From NCBI RefSeq assembly GCF_002288525.1, contig NZ_CP023068.1:1240001-1304000 (forward strand): a stretch of 64,000 nucleotides of DNA, read 5' to 3'. The DNA is from Sinorhizobium sojae CCBAU 05684. GTDB taxonomy: Bacteria; Pseudomonadota; Alphaproteobacteria; Rhizobiales; Rhizobiaceae. Under the pieces are notes generated by a model that was given only the letters and a program-made list of their open reading frames with translations, searched no databases and had not been told where the DNA came from. Of the stretch, positions 8,293 to 17,263 are shown piece by piece (within the stretch, counting starts at the first letter, position 1; every line of letters begins with the position of its first letter). Both the position numbers and the translations under genes were made by a program.

Positions 8293-10044
8293 TCACTCCG
8301 TCAAGCTTGCTTTGAGCAAGCCATCGGTGAACTTCTCGGCGTCTGCTGGGTCTCGGAATGGCAGTCGGCCGATATGCTCAACGGGCGAGTATCTTGGATT
8401 GACCTCCATGAGCTCGCGCCAAACCTCGCGGGCTTCATCGAGCTTGCCAAGATGGCCCAATGCCGAAGCGAGAAACGCGCGCGATAGATCCGTGGTCGGG
8501 TTGACTGCGATCCTGTCGCGGAACAACGCGGCCGCATTTTCGTAGTCCCCGGCCACGAAATGGGCTGTGCCGAGGAAGTGTAGGTATTGCTGCTGAACCA
8601 CAGGATCGAGGCGCATGGCGCGTTCAATGAAGGGGATCGCCAGTCCCGGCTCCCCTGTATAGATGTGCAAGACGCCGCGCATGTTCAGAGCAGAGGCGAA
8701 ATTGGGGTTGAGCGCCAATGCGCGGTCGGTTTCATCGGCCCAGCGCTGATAATCCCTCCTGAACATGGCGACGAGCGAAACAACGAAATGGGTGAAAGGG
8801 TCCTGATCGTCCTTGTCGATCGCCTCGCTGGCAAAGCCCTCGGCCTGGTCGAGCGAAGTTTCAGGCGCGCCGCTCCAGTGGTTCTGATAATCGAGCACAT
8901 AGGCCATGCCGAGGCCCGCATGGGGCGCGGCGTAGTCCGGATCGAGCGCGATCGCCTGTCGGAAGCACACCGTTGCCTGATCGAACATTTCGCGATCTTT
9001 CTTGACGCGGTTGAGCAACTCCCGCCCGCGCAAGAACAGATCATGGGCGTCAACGTCCTTCGTGCCGGCCTCGGCGATGCGCGGTTTTTCCGCTTCGCTG
9101 AGTGTGACTTTCAAGGCGGTGACGATCTGCTGCGTGATGTCGTCCTGGACCTCGAAGATGTCGGTCAACTCGCGGTCATAGCGCTCAGCCCAGACATGGC
9201 CGCCGCTCAATCCGTTGATCAACTGCGCCGTGACGCGAACCCGGTTGCCGGCCTTTCGAATGCTGCCTTCAAGTGCGAATTTGACGCCGAGCTCGCCGCA
9301 GACCTGCGGGACGCTGAATGCCTTGCCCTTGTAAACGAACGCCGAGTTGCGGGCGATGACGAATAGACCGGAAATCTTGCTGAGATCGGTGATGATGTCT
9401 TCCGTGATTCCGTCGCTGAAATATTCCTGATCGGCATCGCGGCTCATGTTATTGAAGGGCAGAACGACCATCGATGGCCTGTCCGGCAGCGGCCTTTCCA
9501 TAGGAACGGCCTTGGGACCGGTCGCCGCGGCGTTGCGCAGCCAGCGCCAGACGCGAACCGGCCGATCGATATTCTTGACGTGCTGCTTTCCGAGATCCTC
9601 GAATCGGAGGCCGAGGCGATCGCGCACCTGGTCATGGACTGCCCCGGAAACGTAAACGCCGCCCGGTTCAGCGAGCGACTCCAGGCGGGCTGCGACGTTG
9701 ACTCCGTCGCCATAGATGTCCTCGCCATCGATGGCCACATCACCCAGGTTGATGCCGACACGAAATTCGATCCGTTGCCCTTTCGGCACGCCGGCGTTGC
9801 GATCAGCGATCGCCTGCTGCCATTCGGTCGCCGCCCGAACGGCCTCCACGACGCTCGGGAACTCTGCCAGCAAGCCGTCACCCATGAGCTTGACGATACG
9901 CCCATGATGTTCCGCGATCTTCGGTCCAATCAGGTCAGTGCGCAGCGACTTGAGCGCCGCGAGCGTGCCGTCCTCGTCAGTCCGAATCAGACGCGAGTAG
10001 CCGACGACGTCGGAAGCCATGATGGCGGTGAGGCGGCGTTCCAA
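8293..10044 (-). CDS. Class III adenylate/guanylate cyclase with TolB-like and TPR regions
   Basis: A 583-residue protein. The cyclase homology domain (about 5-165) keeps the metal-binding Asp residues in ASDVVGYSRL and KLMGDGLLAEF and the segment RVGINLGDVAIDGEDIYGDGVNVAARLE. A linker leads to a TolB-like domain (VVLPFNNMS ... FVYKGKAF ... HVWAERYDRELTDIFEVQDDI, about 190-325), then tetratricopeptide repeats to the C-terminus. There is no membrane helix, so it should be cytosolic, making cyclic nucleotide under control of the repeats. Translation appears to start at TTG 10044 behind GGGAGGAAG; its paralogue at 48851 uses GTG at the same position. It is monocistronic. Confidence 0.88.
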   Translation of the reverse strand: MERRLTAIMASDVVGYSRLIRTDEDGTLAALKSLRTDLIGPKIAEHHGRIVKLMGDGLLAEFPSVVEAVRAATEWQQAIADRNAGVPKGQRIEFRVGINLGDVAIDGEDIYGDGVNVAARLESLAEPGGVYVSGAVHDQVRDRLGLRFEDLGKQHVKNIDRPVRVWRWLRNAAATGPKAVPMERPLPDRPSMVVLPFNNMSRDADQEYFSDGITEDIITDLSKISGLFVIARNSAFVYKGKAFSVPQVCGELGVKFALEGSIRKAGNRVRVTAQLINGLSGGHVWAERYDRELTDIFEVQDDITQQIVTALKVTLSEAEKPRIAEAGTKDVDAHDLFLRGRELLNRVKKDREMFDQATVCFRQAIALDPDYAAPHAGLGMAYVLDYQNHWSGAPETSLDQAEGFASEAIDKDDQDPFTHFVVSLVAMFRRDYQRWADETDRALALNPNFASALNMRGVLHIYTGEPGLAIPFIERAMRLDPVVQQQYLHFLGTAHFVAGDYENAAALFRDRIAVNPTTDLSRAFLASALGHLGKLDEAREVWRELMEVNPRYSPVEHIGRLPFRDPADAEKFTDGLLKASLTE

Positions 10045-10785
10045 GACCGACTTCCTCCCGTCTGAGAGGATAGTGGATCGTGAGCCGAGAATCCACGAAA
10101 GTGTTGCCGGCCGGATTTTGATCGGAATGGCGGTCGACTTCAGATCGGAATCCGCAATCGCGGTTCGGTTCCACCATCGGCTGTTCGCGATCCAAACATT
10201 TCCGGACGGTAGCGGTCGTCATGCGCGGCGGCTGATCTTCTGATTGAGCGCCTTGGAAGCGTGCGTTTCCGTGGCGCGGCGGCAGTCTGGCCGACCTCGG
10301 CCAACTGCGCGTAGTTACGTCGCCGACTATGCGCAGCGCACAATCATAACATGGGGCCGCTGCTTGAATTCGCGCCGCCTGGTCGCAATATTCGCGCTGG
10401 GAGAACGGCCCCTGGAGCGTAAACAAGCGCGGGTTCACGCCTGCGGACGCAGCATCGAACTGCGCCATTTTCGAGATGAGAATGTGAACGGAGTTTCCAC
10501 GTCGCTTTATATCTACGATACGCCACCAACGCTTTCATTCCAGGCGCCACAACGGTCCTGATGGACGAGAGAGTGTTTCGCTTTCTTTCGTACGGTTGGA
10601 AGCTGAGCGTGCCTCTTTTCCATCTTTGGGCCGAGATGCACCATCGTCATTAAATATATGGGACGGGAATCTGACAGTCCGCTATCAACTCACTTCGATT
10701 ATCCATGGATACGACAGCCGCCCTCGGGACTCGGATCATTCGCCTTGAGCGGAATCGAACCAAGCTCCTTGATCGATACCGAAGA
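10045..10785. other. Gene-poor stretch upstream of the cyclase gene
   Basis: About 740 bases with only short frames of atypical composition. I see no recognisable protein or RNA gene. The part next to 10044 must hold the promoter of the minus-strand cyclase gene, but no convincing -35/-10 pair was found. Confidence 0.5.
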
Positions 10786-10965
10786 TTAGCTAGGAGTCTC
10801 TTCAACATCAGCCAAAGAGTAGCTGGTACTCCGCCCTCCGCTTGCTTCCCGAATGAGAATTCCGCGTGCCACGAGGTCATTGATGTCGCGCAGGGCGGTG
10901 TCCGGTGAGGTCTGCGTTAGCTTGGCCCACTTGGACGACGTCAATTTGCCCTCAAAGCCCTCGAA
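10786..10965 (-). pseudogene. C-terminal remnant of a Fic-family protein
   Basis: The minus strand reads GFEGKLTSSKWAKLTQTS, then PDTALRDINDLVARGIL and GGRSTSYSL, ending at a TAA (10788-10786). This is the C-terminal winged-helix part found after the Fic (AMPylase) domain in many Fic-family proteins. The catalytic HPFxxGNGR region is absent. The upstream end runs into the 3' end of the LuxR gene, whose last five codons come from the same bases in another frame. Confidence 0.65.
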
Positions 10966-11719
10966 GCGAGCTGAGTTTAGCGTCGCTCCGGAAATAGCGC
11001 GACGCCGCCTCTGTCCGGTTGCGCACGTTCATCTTCTTGTAGATGTTGCGGACATGCACCTTGACGGTGTTTTCAGAAAGCCTGAGACGATCGGCGATGA
11101 TCTTATTCTGCGTACCCATGCAGATGAGATCGAGTATCTGGTTCTCGCGCATCGTCAGGAGGTCTTGGCCACAGTCGAACTTGCGTTCTAGATTGATGTC
11201 TTTCGAAGACGACTGTTTTTGCGCGACAACGCCACCCCCTTCCAGCCCTTTCGGTGCCACGCGCCGAAGCAACGCCGCGGGAAAATGCTCCCCGCCCTTG
11301 ATCAAGAGATCGATGGTCGTAAGGCATACGTCGAGATTGAGATTCAGCGGCAGAACGCCGTGCACCAACCCTTCGTCGACAAAGCCCGCGATCGACGAGT
11401 CGAGCTCGTCCGCATTCTGCACGAGTAGGACAGTCGCCGCATTCGGATGGAACTCGTGGATCGCCCTCATGAGTGATGGAAATGCTGCCGCCGGCAAGCG
11501 GTAGAGCATGACCAGGCTTACGTCGATAAGACTGTCGTCCAGGAGACCGTCTGCATCGGAAAGGCTTACGATGTCTTGATCTTGAAAATGCGCGCTAATC
11601 GCTTGCGTTAGACATTCGGCGAGAAGATCGGCCTTCCCGAGCATTACAATCTTTCTTCTCTTCGACGATGGCTTGTTGTTAACTTCAAAGGCACTCAGGA
11701 CCGAGCTCATGCGGTACAT
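10952..11719 (-). CDS. Orphan LuxR/NarL-type regulator with degenerate receiver
   Basis: A 255-residue DNA-binding protein. The C-terminal LuxR helix-turn-helix (about 185-245) is canonical: LTMRENQILDLICMGTQNKIIADRL, then LSENTVKVHVRNIYKKM and NRTEAA. The N-terminal roughly 130 residues have a receiver-like pattern (KIVMLGKADLLAE, TVLLVQNAD), but the usual phospho-acceptor Asp is missing where SLVMLYRLP occurs, so phosphorylation is unlikely. The ATG at 11719 follows GGAGGGATAA. No kinase gene is adjacent. Similar LuxR proteins regulate exopolysaccharide or motility in rhizobia, but no target is visible here. The last residues are shared with a Fic relic, so the C-terminus may be altered. 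Confidence 0.8.
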   Translation of the reverse strand: MYRMSSVLSAFEVNNKPSSKRRKIVMLGKADLLAECLTQAISAHFQDQDIVSLSDADGLLDDSLIDVSLVMLYRLPAAAFPSLMRAIHEFHPNAATVLLVQNADELDSSIAGFVDEGLVHGVLPLNLNLDVCLTTIDLLIKGGEHFPAALLRRVAPKGLEGGGVVAQKQSSSKDINLERKFDCGQDLLTMRENQILDLICMGTQNKIIADRLRLSENTVKVHVRNIYKKMNVRNRTEAASRYFRSDAKLSSLRGL

Positions 11720-12404
11720 TTATCCCTCCAATACACTCTGTTTTTTTTCAAAGGTTCTGCGTCTCTTCCTGAGAGTGTTAAGACCCACCCAAGATTTATC
11801 TGAATATTTCTGCCCGCCATATTACCACAGTGTTTCAGTTGACAGACCTCAATGATCGATTCAAATAACGGTTGATCCTTCAGAACTTGGAATGCCATTT
11901 GCGTTGTAGATACAACCTTCGAACGACGTTGTCATTATCGCCCCGTTCCGATAATTATCCCGCCGTTCATTTCCACTTAAAATGGATTAGCTCAAAATCG
12001 TCGAGGGACGATGCCTGAGGAGCGATGCTTCTTTGGCACGCGCAAACGGTCTGAGCGCTGGCGTTCGACTGTCAAAACTCGCCCGGGTTTCTAAGGGGCA
12101 GCCCACGACGTCCGACGCGTCAAGGGTTCCCTTGCCCCTCCTGGGACCTGCAGCAAAGGTAAGCTCGGCCCCATTTTGGACGATTGGCAGACCGACCGTT
12201 AACCGCCGCGTTCCGGCTAGTCGACAGTTTATCCCTCGCCGTAATACCCCATGGTCTTGTCCATGGAATGTGTAGCTCGCGGCTGATGGCCGCTTTCTCC
12301 GGCAGGGCGCCGGACTGATCAGCAGCCTGATGAGGGTCGCACTTGGCTGATTGTTTCCTGACCTCACGTAGCGGGCGCGCTGTCATTTTTAACTCCACAA
12401 GCGA
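11720..12404. other. Intergenic region upstream of the LuxR gene
   Basis: About 685 bases. The first 200 are AT-rich relative to the surroundings and presumably carry the promoter of the minus-strand LuxR gene. No convincing coding sequence or RNA was recognised in the rest, which leads into the DUF3179 remnant. Confidence 0.45.
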
Positions 12405-12690
12405 CAGCCGGAGTGCCGATGACGTTGATCTACCCCTTGTGCAATACGGGCATCGTTTTCGATCGTCGCCTCGACGGGCTTCAAGGACGACCGGAAGCTT
12501 CGCCACTCAATGGTAATCTACGACCGCCAGACGGAAAGCTGGTGGCAGCAATTCGGCGGCGAGGCCATCGTCGGCCAATTGGCGGGTCGGTCGCTGGAGA
12601 TCCTTCCCTCGCGCCTCGAGTCCCTTGAAAGCTTTCGCGCGCGGGCTCCTAGGGGACGCGTGCTGGGAGATGTCGCCGCGCGCAGGCCGA
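12405..12690 (+). pseudogene. DUF3179-family remnant
   Basis: Two pieces in different frames: PLCNTGIVFDRRLDG (about 12430-12475) and, after a shift and small deletion, KLRHSMVIYDRQTESWWQQF followed by GEAIVGQLAGRSLEILPSRLES (about 12495-12660). These match the central and C-terminal conserved blocks of DUF3179 proteins, including the CxxC-like PLCNTG and the TESWWQQF segment. The N-terminal half is missing and the tail runs into the end of dhaK on the other strand. Confidence 0.7.
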
Positions 12691-12714
12691 GGCGCCCAAA
12701 GGTGAAAGATCCGA

Positions 12715-13707
12715 TCAGCCTCCCCAGCGCAGCGCCGCCGTGTTGACCGGCGCGTCCCATAGCGAAAGCTCTCGTTCCTCGAGGCCCGCAACGGTGATTG
12801 AAAGGCCCGCCATGCCCAGAGAGGTGACATAGGTGCCAACCAACGACCGTGCGACCGTGAGGCCGAGGCTCTGAAGCCGCGCTCGGGTGGAATTGTAAGC
12901 GAGATAGAGCTCCGACACCGGAGTCCCACCGAAGCCATTGATGAAGAGGAGCAGCTTGTCGCTCCGTTTTGGCTCCAGATCTTTCAGAATTGCCTTGAGC
13001 ATCGTTTCCACGATTTCGTCGGCGGTCGCGAATTTGAGCCTTGCACGTCCCGGCTCTCCATGAATTCCGACACCCATCTCCATTTCGTCTTCGTTGAGCA
13101 CGAAGGTCTCCCGCTCTGTCTCGGGTACGGTCACACCGCTGAGCGACACCCCCACCGTGCGAATGCGATCGTTCAGGTCCTCACCAAGCGCGCTCAGGTC
13201 GTCGAGCCGCCAGCGGGCCTCCGCCGCCGCCCCGAGCAGCTTCTCAAAGACTAGCGTTCCCGCAACGCCTCTCCTGCCCTGGCTGCGTTTCGACCCGCTG
13301 GGATTTACGTCGTCGCGCACGATCACGGTGGCGATCCGATGCTCGGCCGCGAGCTCGGCGGCCATCTCGAAATTCATCACGTCGCCGTCATAATTCTTGA
13401 CGATGAGCAGACACCCCTCGCCGCGGTCCGTTTCCCGGATCGCGGCAATGATCTGGTCTGGCGTCGGAGAGGTGAAGACATGTCCAGTGCAGGCGGCATC
13501 CAGCATACCTTCCCCAACAAAACCGACATGCATCGGCTCGTGCCCGGCGCCGCCGCCCGAAATGAGCGCGACCTTGTCCGGACGAAGATTGCGTCGGCGA
13601 ACGAACCTGCTGTCAGCTCCGAAAACCACGAGCCGTTCGTGGGCTGCGACAAAGCCTGCGAGGCTTTCAGCCACCAGCGTCTCGGCGCGGTTCATGAACT
13701 TCTTCAT
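12715..13707 (-). CDS. dhaK: Dihydroxyacetone kinase, DhaK subunit
   Basis: A 330-residue protein matching the substrate-binding subunit of PEP-dependent dihydroxyacetone kinase. ISGGGAGHEPMHVGFVG and IVKNYDGDVMNFEMA line the dihydroxyacetone site, and the covalent substrate-binding His216 sits in GVGIHGEPG. It has no nucleotide site, as expected: DhaL carries the bound ADP that is rephosphorylated by DhaM. It is the last gene of the minus-strand dha unit, 140 bases after the gene at 13848. That gap could hold a separate promoter, although all its partners are upstream on the same strand. Confidence 0.93.
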   Translation of the reverse strand: MKKFMNRAETLVAESLAGFVAAHERLVVFGADSRFVRRRNLRPDKVALISGGGAGHEPMHVGFVGEGMLDAACTGHVFTSPTPDQIIAAIRETDRGEGCLLIVKNYDGDVMNFEMAAELAAEHRIATVIVRDDVNPSGSKRSQGRRGVAGTLVFEKLLGAAAEARWRLDDLSALGEDLNDRIRTVGVSLSGVTVPETERETFVLNEDEMEMGVGIHGEPGRARLKFATADEIVETMLKAILKDLEPKRSDKLLLFINGFGGTPVSELYLAYNSTRARLQSLGLTVARSLVGTYVTSLGMAGLSITVAGLEERELSLWDAPVNTAALRWGG

Positions 13708-13847
13708 CGTGCCCTCCCACGACGCCGTGCCCTCCTGCCCCGCTCAAAACCGCGCAACGCTCCAATCTCGCCACGGGTGCCCTCGATCGAACTCGAAATT
13801 AGAGGTCTCGCCGGGGGCAGCGACTTACTGAAGCACATCGCGACCCT

Positions 13848-14261
13848 CTAATCCATCGTTCCGACCAGTTTCGCCATGTTCCGGACGAGTTCCTCAATCG
13901 CTTCGTCGAACAGGCGGTTCTTCCTTTCGTCGCCAAGATCGGGAACGATCAGCGAGAGCTGGCGCAGCTTCTCCGCGCTTCCGAAATCCGGCAGCTTGCC
14001 CGGGTGCGCGGACTGATATGCCTGAAGGAAGCGCTCCTGCTCGGCCGGGCTGAAATGGCAGACACGGAAGATCGTCGCGAGATGACGCGCCGGCAGCGGG
14101 GTGGAATAGGCCGGGCTTGTCACCTGCGTCACAAAGCTGCGATGCTTGCCAAGTGCTACGGCGAGCCGCTGACGGGTTCCCGACGGCCGATTGTCGATGA
14201 TCTGCGCCAGGATCGTCTTGTAGGCGATGATGGCATCTTCAACTGTCGCGCGCGACATCAT
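13848..14261 (-). CDS. Uncharacterised HTH-like protein in the dha operon
   Basis: A 137-residue protein that I cannot name. Its ATG at 14261 overlaps the Enzyme I stop (ATGA) behind GGAG, so it is translationally coupled. A central stretch, RQRLAVALGKHRSFVTQVTS, has the spacing of an XRE-like helix-turn-helix, followed by LPARHLATIFRVCHFSPAEQ. The C-terminal part is charged and alpha-helical (GDERKNRLFDEAIEELVRNM). No enzyme motif is seen. Its place between Enzyme I and DhaK suggests a regulator or accessory protein of dihydroxyacetone phosphorylation; that is inference. Confidence 0.65.
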   Translation of the reverse strand: MMSRATVEDAIIAYKTILAQIIDNRPSGTRQRLAVALGKHRSFVTQVTSPAYSTPLPARHLATIFRVCHFSPAEQERFLQAYQSAHPGKLPDFGSAEKLRQLSLIVPDLGDERKNRLFDEAIEELVRNMAKLVGTMD

Positions 14262-15859
14262 TTCATCTCCGCCACGGCCCTGCCGTCCGAGTACATGCCG
14301 CCGATTGTGGATCTTATGTCCGCCAAGCGATTGGGCGTCACTGAGAAGTGGCGAAGGCCCGCAGTCATGAGCGCCGGTATATGCTGCGGGTCGGAGGCCA
14401 TCTCGCCGCAGATCCCGATCGGTTTCTTCATCGTCTCGGCAAGCACCACAGCCTGCGCGATTACCCTGCAAACCGCCGGCGTAGCGGCGTCGTAAAGGGC
14501 GGCGACGCTTTGATCGTCCCTTGCGGCCGCCGCAAGATATTGCGCCAGATCGTTTGTCCCGAAGGAAAAGAAGTCCGACCGCGAAAAACGATCGAGCATC
14601 AGCGCCGCCGCCGGGACCTCCACCATCATGCCGATCTCCGGCATGCGCGTTTGCACCCCCTTCCTTCCAAGCGTGGTCGACTCCTCTTCGAAGATCACCC
14701 GCATCGCATCGAGTTCCTCCGGCACCGTAATCATTGGCAGGAGAACGCCGAGATTGCCGTGCGCCGCTGCCCGCAACAGGGCGCGCGCCTGCAGACGGGC
14801 TATTTCCGGAAGCGCTAGAAGCAGCCGGATGCCTCTTCGTCCCAGGAACGCTTCGCTCTCCTTCGCCCCAACGCCCAACTCCATCTTGTCGCCGCCGAGA
14901 TCCAACATGCGCACAATCACCGGCGCGTCACCTGCCCAGTCCAGCGCCTGCCTATAGATGTCGTAATGTCTTTCCTGATCGAAGACATTGCCCAAAAACT
15001 CCGTCCGCATCAGACCGATGCCCGCGACGTACGAGGGATTGATGGATTTGAGCTCAGACGGATCATTGACGATCGCCGACAGGCGGATCGCAATCCCGTC
15101 GAAGGTCTCGATCACGCCGCCGGTTCGCGACGGAGCAGATGGCCTTGCCTCGGCTGTTCTCGACCGCACCTCGAGAATCTGCTGATCTTCAGGCGCGACA
15201 ACCACGCGGCCGCCAGTCGCATCGACGAGCAAGCGCGCACCGGCGGCGACTTCGAACCGCCCCGTTGACACCAGCATGGGCACCGAACGGCTGCGGGCGA
15301 GCATTGCCACATGGCTGGAAACGCTGCCTTCGAAGAGGACGATGCCACCGCCGGCGGTCCAGTCATGTTGAAGGAAGAGGCTGGGCTCAAGATCCTTGCC
15401 GACAAAAACCGAACCAGGGGCGAAGTCCTCCAGAGTACGGCCTGTCAAGGCGCTGAGGACGCGATTGCGGATGTCGACGATGTCGACGGCGCGGGCGCGG
15501 AGTTGCTCATCGGGTGCTTCCTCGATACCCGCGATATATTCATTGAGCGCCCCGACCCAGGCGAGTGCGGCGCCATCACCGGCGACGATCCGGTCCTCGG
15601 CCATTTCGACGAGAGCCGGATCGAGCAGCATCTCGATCTGGAAATCGAGAATGCCGGCGCTCTCCTCGTCCGAGCGATCGGCGAGAGCCCCCAACTCCGC
15701 GTGGGCGGTGGCGACGGCCTGCCGTAGCTTTTCGCCCTCCGCGGCCACGCTGTCGCCGGGCACAAGCGCCTCCGCCGTAACATCGGCGGCGAGGTGGACG
15801 GGCCCGACCCCCACACCAGGAGAGGCGGAGACCCCCATGATTTCAAGCGCTTCGGCCAT
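14258..15859 (-). CDS. PTS Enzyme I (PEP-protein phosphotransferase) of the dha system
   Basis: A 533-residue Enzyme I. The swivelling phospho-His domain has His183 in GSVSSHVAMLARS. The PEP-binding barrel has GIGLMRTEFLG, VRMLDLGGDK, SFGTNDLAQY and catalytic Cys484 in GICGEMASDP. It lacks the GAF domain of the nitrogen-related Enzyme I, so it is the sugar-type form. It should take phosphate from PEP and pass it to the HPr encoded upstream. The start at 15859 overlaps the HPr gene by 17 bases; 15874 is an alternative. In E. coli this domain is fused, in truncated form, to the C-terminus of DhaM; here it is a full separate protein. Confidence 0.92.
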   Translation of the reverse strand: MAEALEIMGVSASPGVGVGPVHLAADVTAEALVPGDSVAAEGEKLRQAVATAHAELGALADRSDEESAGILDFQIEMLLDPALVEMAEDRIVAGDGAALAWVGALNEYIAGIEEAPDEQLRARAVDIVDIRNRVLSALTGRTLEDFAPGSVFVGKDLEPSLFLQHDWTAGGGIVLFEGSVSSHVAMLARSRSVPMLVSTGRFEVAAGARLLVDATGGRVVVAPEDQQILEVRSRTAEARPSAPSRTGGVIETFDGIAIRLSAIVNDPSELKSINPSYVAGIGLMRTEFLGNVFDQERHYDIYRQALDWAGDAPVIVRMLDLGGDKMELGVGAKESEAFLGRRGIRLLLALPEIARLQARALLRAAAHGNLGVLLPMITVPEELDAMRVIFEEESTTLGRKGVQTRMPEIGMMVEVPAAALMLDRFSRSDFFSFGTNDLAQYLAAAARDDQSVAALYDAATPAVCRVIAQAVVLAETMKKPIGICGEMASDPQHIPALMTAGLRHFSVTPNRLADIRSTIGGMYSDGRAVAEMK

Positions 15860-16190
15860 GCTTCTTTTCTTCATCGAAGTCGCGCTGGACGAGCGCCTTG
15901 AGGGCATGGATCGCTTCTGCCGCGCGTAAGCCTCGGGCTCGGATTTTCATGATCGAGCCCCTGCGAATCCTCGCCCCCATGATCTTGACGATGCTCTTGC
16001 CGTTCAGCCAAACGTGGCTGTCGTTGACATCAATCTCAATCGTGCAGGGAAACGACTTCGCGAGTCTCGTGAAAGTGACCGACGGGCGGGCATGCAGTCC
16101 GAAGCCGTGCGTCACTTCGATCTCTGCCTGGCAGTAACCGTGCGGATCGACTGCCTCCGTCGCTTCCCATCGCGGCATCTTGTCTATCAC
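15843..16190 (-). CDS. HPr phosphocarrier protein of the dha system
   Basis: A 115-residue HPr with the active-site His33 in GFGLHARPS and the second conserved block LNGKSIVKIMGARIRRGS. An N-terminal extension of about 20 residues precedes the usual start of the fold. It should relay phosphate from Enzyme I to DhaM. It overlaps dhaM upstream by four bases (ATGA) and the Enzyme I gene downstream, indicating tight translational coupling. Its gene lies between dhaM and Enzyme I, the same order as the fused domains of E. coli DhaM. Confidence 0.92.
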   Translation of the reverse strand: MIDKMPRWEATEAVDPHGYCQAEIEVTHGFGLHARPSVTFTRLAKSFPCTIEIDVNDSHVWLNGKSIVKIMGARIRRGSIMKIRARGLRAAEAIHALKALVQRDFDEEKKHGRSA

Positions 16191-16594
16191 GGTGACAGTT
16201 CCTCCGCGGTCGCCACGACGCGGGCGAGAGCTGCTCCGCCCGATGCTTCGGCCGCGGCTATTACCGCTCCCTCGACCAGTGGCGCATTGCAGATGATCAC
16301 CCTGCCGGAGCGCGACTCTCCAAGCATTTCAATCGCCATTTCGCTGTTCGTCTCCGCCCCGCCGAGGTCGACGAAGACGGCGATCCCCGCATCCGACCAG
16401 GCCCTTTCGATCGCGGCCAAGATGCCGGCGGCATGCGTGCCGAGCCCACCCTCCGCATTGCCGCCGGACCAAGCGAGGGGCACGCAGTCACCAACCATCT
16501 GACGAACCATGTCGGCCGTCCCTTGCGCGACAAGCGGCGAATGCGACACGATAACGATGCCGACATTTGCAGATTTCGGGTTCATGCCGGACAT
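16187..16594 (-). CDS. dhaM: DhaM, EIIA-type phosphocarrier of dihydroxyacetone kinase
   Basis: About 135 residues forming a single EIIA-mannose-like domain. The N-terminal GIVIVSHSPLVAQG carries the phospho-acceptor His18, and VFVDLGGAETNSEMA is the typical second motif. It should pass phosphate from HPr to the ADP held by DhaL. Unlike E. coli DhaM it has no HPr or Enzyme I domains; these are separate downstream genes. Two ATGs (16594, 16585) are possible behind GGAGGAG; the second overlaps the dhaL stop by four bases. Confidence 0.9.
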   Translation of the reverse strand: MSGMNPKSANVGIVIVSHSPLVAQGTADMVRQMVGDCVPLAWSGGNAEGGLGTHAAGILAAIERAWSDAGIAVFVDLGGAETNSEMAIEMLGESRSGRVIICNAPLVEGAVIAAAEASGGAALARVVATAEELSP

Positions 16595-17229
16595 TGCTCC
16601 TCCAGGAAACGACAGATCGCCGCAGTCAGCAGCGAACAACTCTTCGCGCCCGGATCGACATGTCCGACCGACCGGTCGCCAAGAAAGGCGGCGCGCCCGC
16701 GCATCGCCTTCATGCCTGAAGTCAGGCTTGCCGCCCGTTCCGCTTGCTCTGAGATGCCTGCCAATCCCGCGCGCCTTACCACTTCGGCATGCACTGGGTA
16801 AAGCACATCGAGCAGCGTCTTGTCGCCGGGGCTTGCCCGCCCCCGACGGGCGACGGCATCGATTGCATGCTCAAGCGCGCGTGCAAAGTCGATCTGTCCG
16901 GTCGCGCCGGCCAACTGACGGCCGATCTCGATCAGCAGCGTCCCATAGAGCGGACCGGCCGCGCCGCCGACGCTCATGACGAGCGTGAGGCCGGTCTCCT
17001 CCAGTGCTTTCGGCAACGGAAGCTGCACGAGTCGGTTTCGCTCGGCATAAACCGCCTCCAAGCCGCGACGCATGTTGGTGCCGTGATCTCCGTCGCCGAT
17101 CGCCCTGTCGAGTTCCGACAGATGATCGGCATTGGCGGCAATCACCTCGCGACAGGCCTCGATCAACCCGCCTATGAGCGCTGCGTTTGCCGACACCACG
17201 GACACCTTTTTCCAACCCTCCCCGATCAT
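16582..17229 (-). CDS. dhaL: Dihydroxyacetone kinase, DhaL (ADP-binding) subunit
   Basis: A 215-residue protein with the DhaL fold. LDRAIGDGDHGTNMRRG contains the Asp cluster that holds the Mg-ADP cofactor, SVGGAAGPLYGTLL is the phosphate-binding loop and GDKTLLDVLYP closes the site. It carries a permanently bound nucleotide rephosphorylated by DhaM and transfers phosphate to dihydroxyacetone bound on DhaK. The gene follows the fused kinase gene by 34 bases and overlaps dhaM. Confidence 0.93.
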   Translation of the reverse strand: MIGEGWKKVSVVSANAALIGGLIEACREVIAANADHLSELDRAIGDGDHGTNMRRGLEAVYAERNRLVQLPLPKALEETGLTLVMSVGGAAGPLYGTLLIEIGRQLAGATGQIDFARALEHAIDAVARRGRASPGDKTLLDVLYPVHAEVVRRAGLAGISEQAERAASLTSGMKAMRGRAAFLGDRSVGHVDPGAKSCSLLTAAICRFLEEQCPA

Positions 17230-17263
17230 ACTCGCGATCGGTCGCCATCGTTAGAGCATGTGC

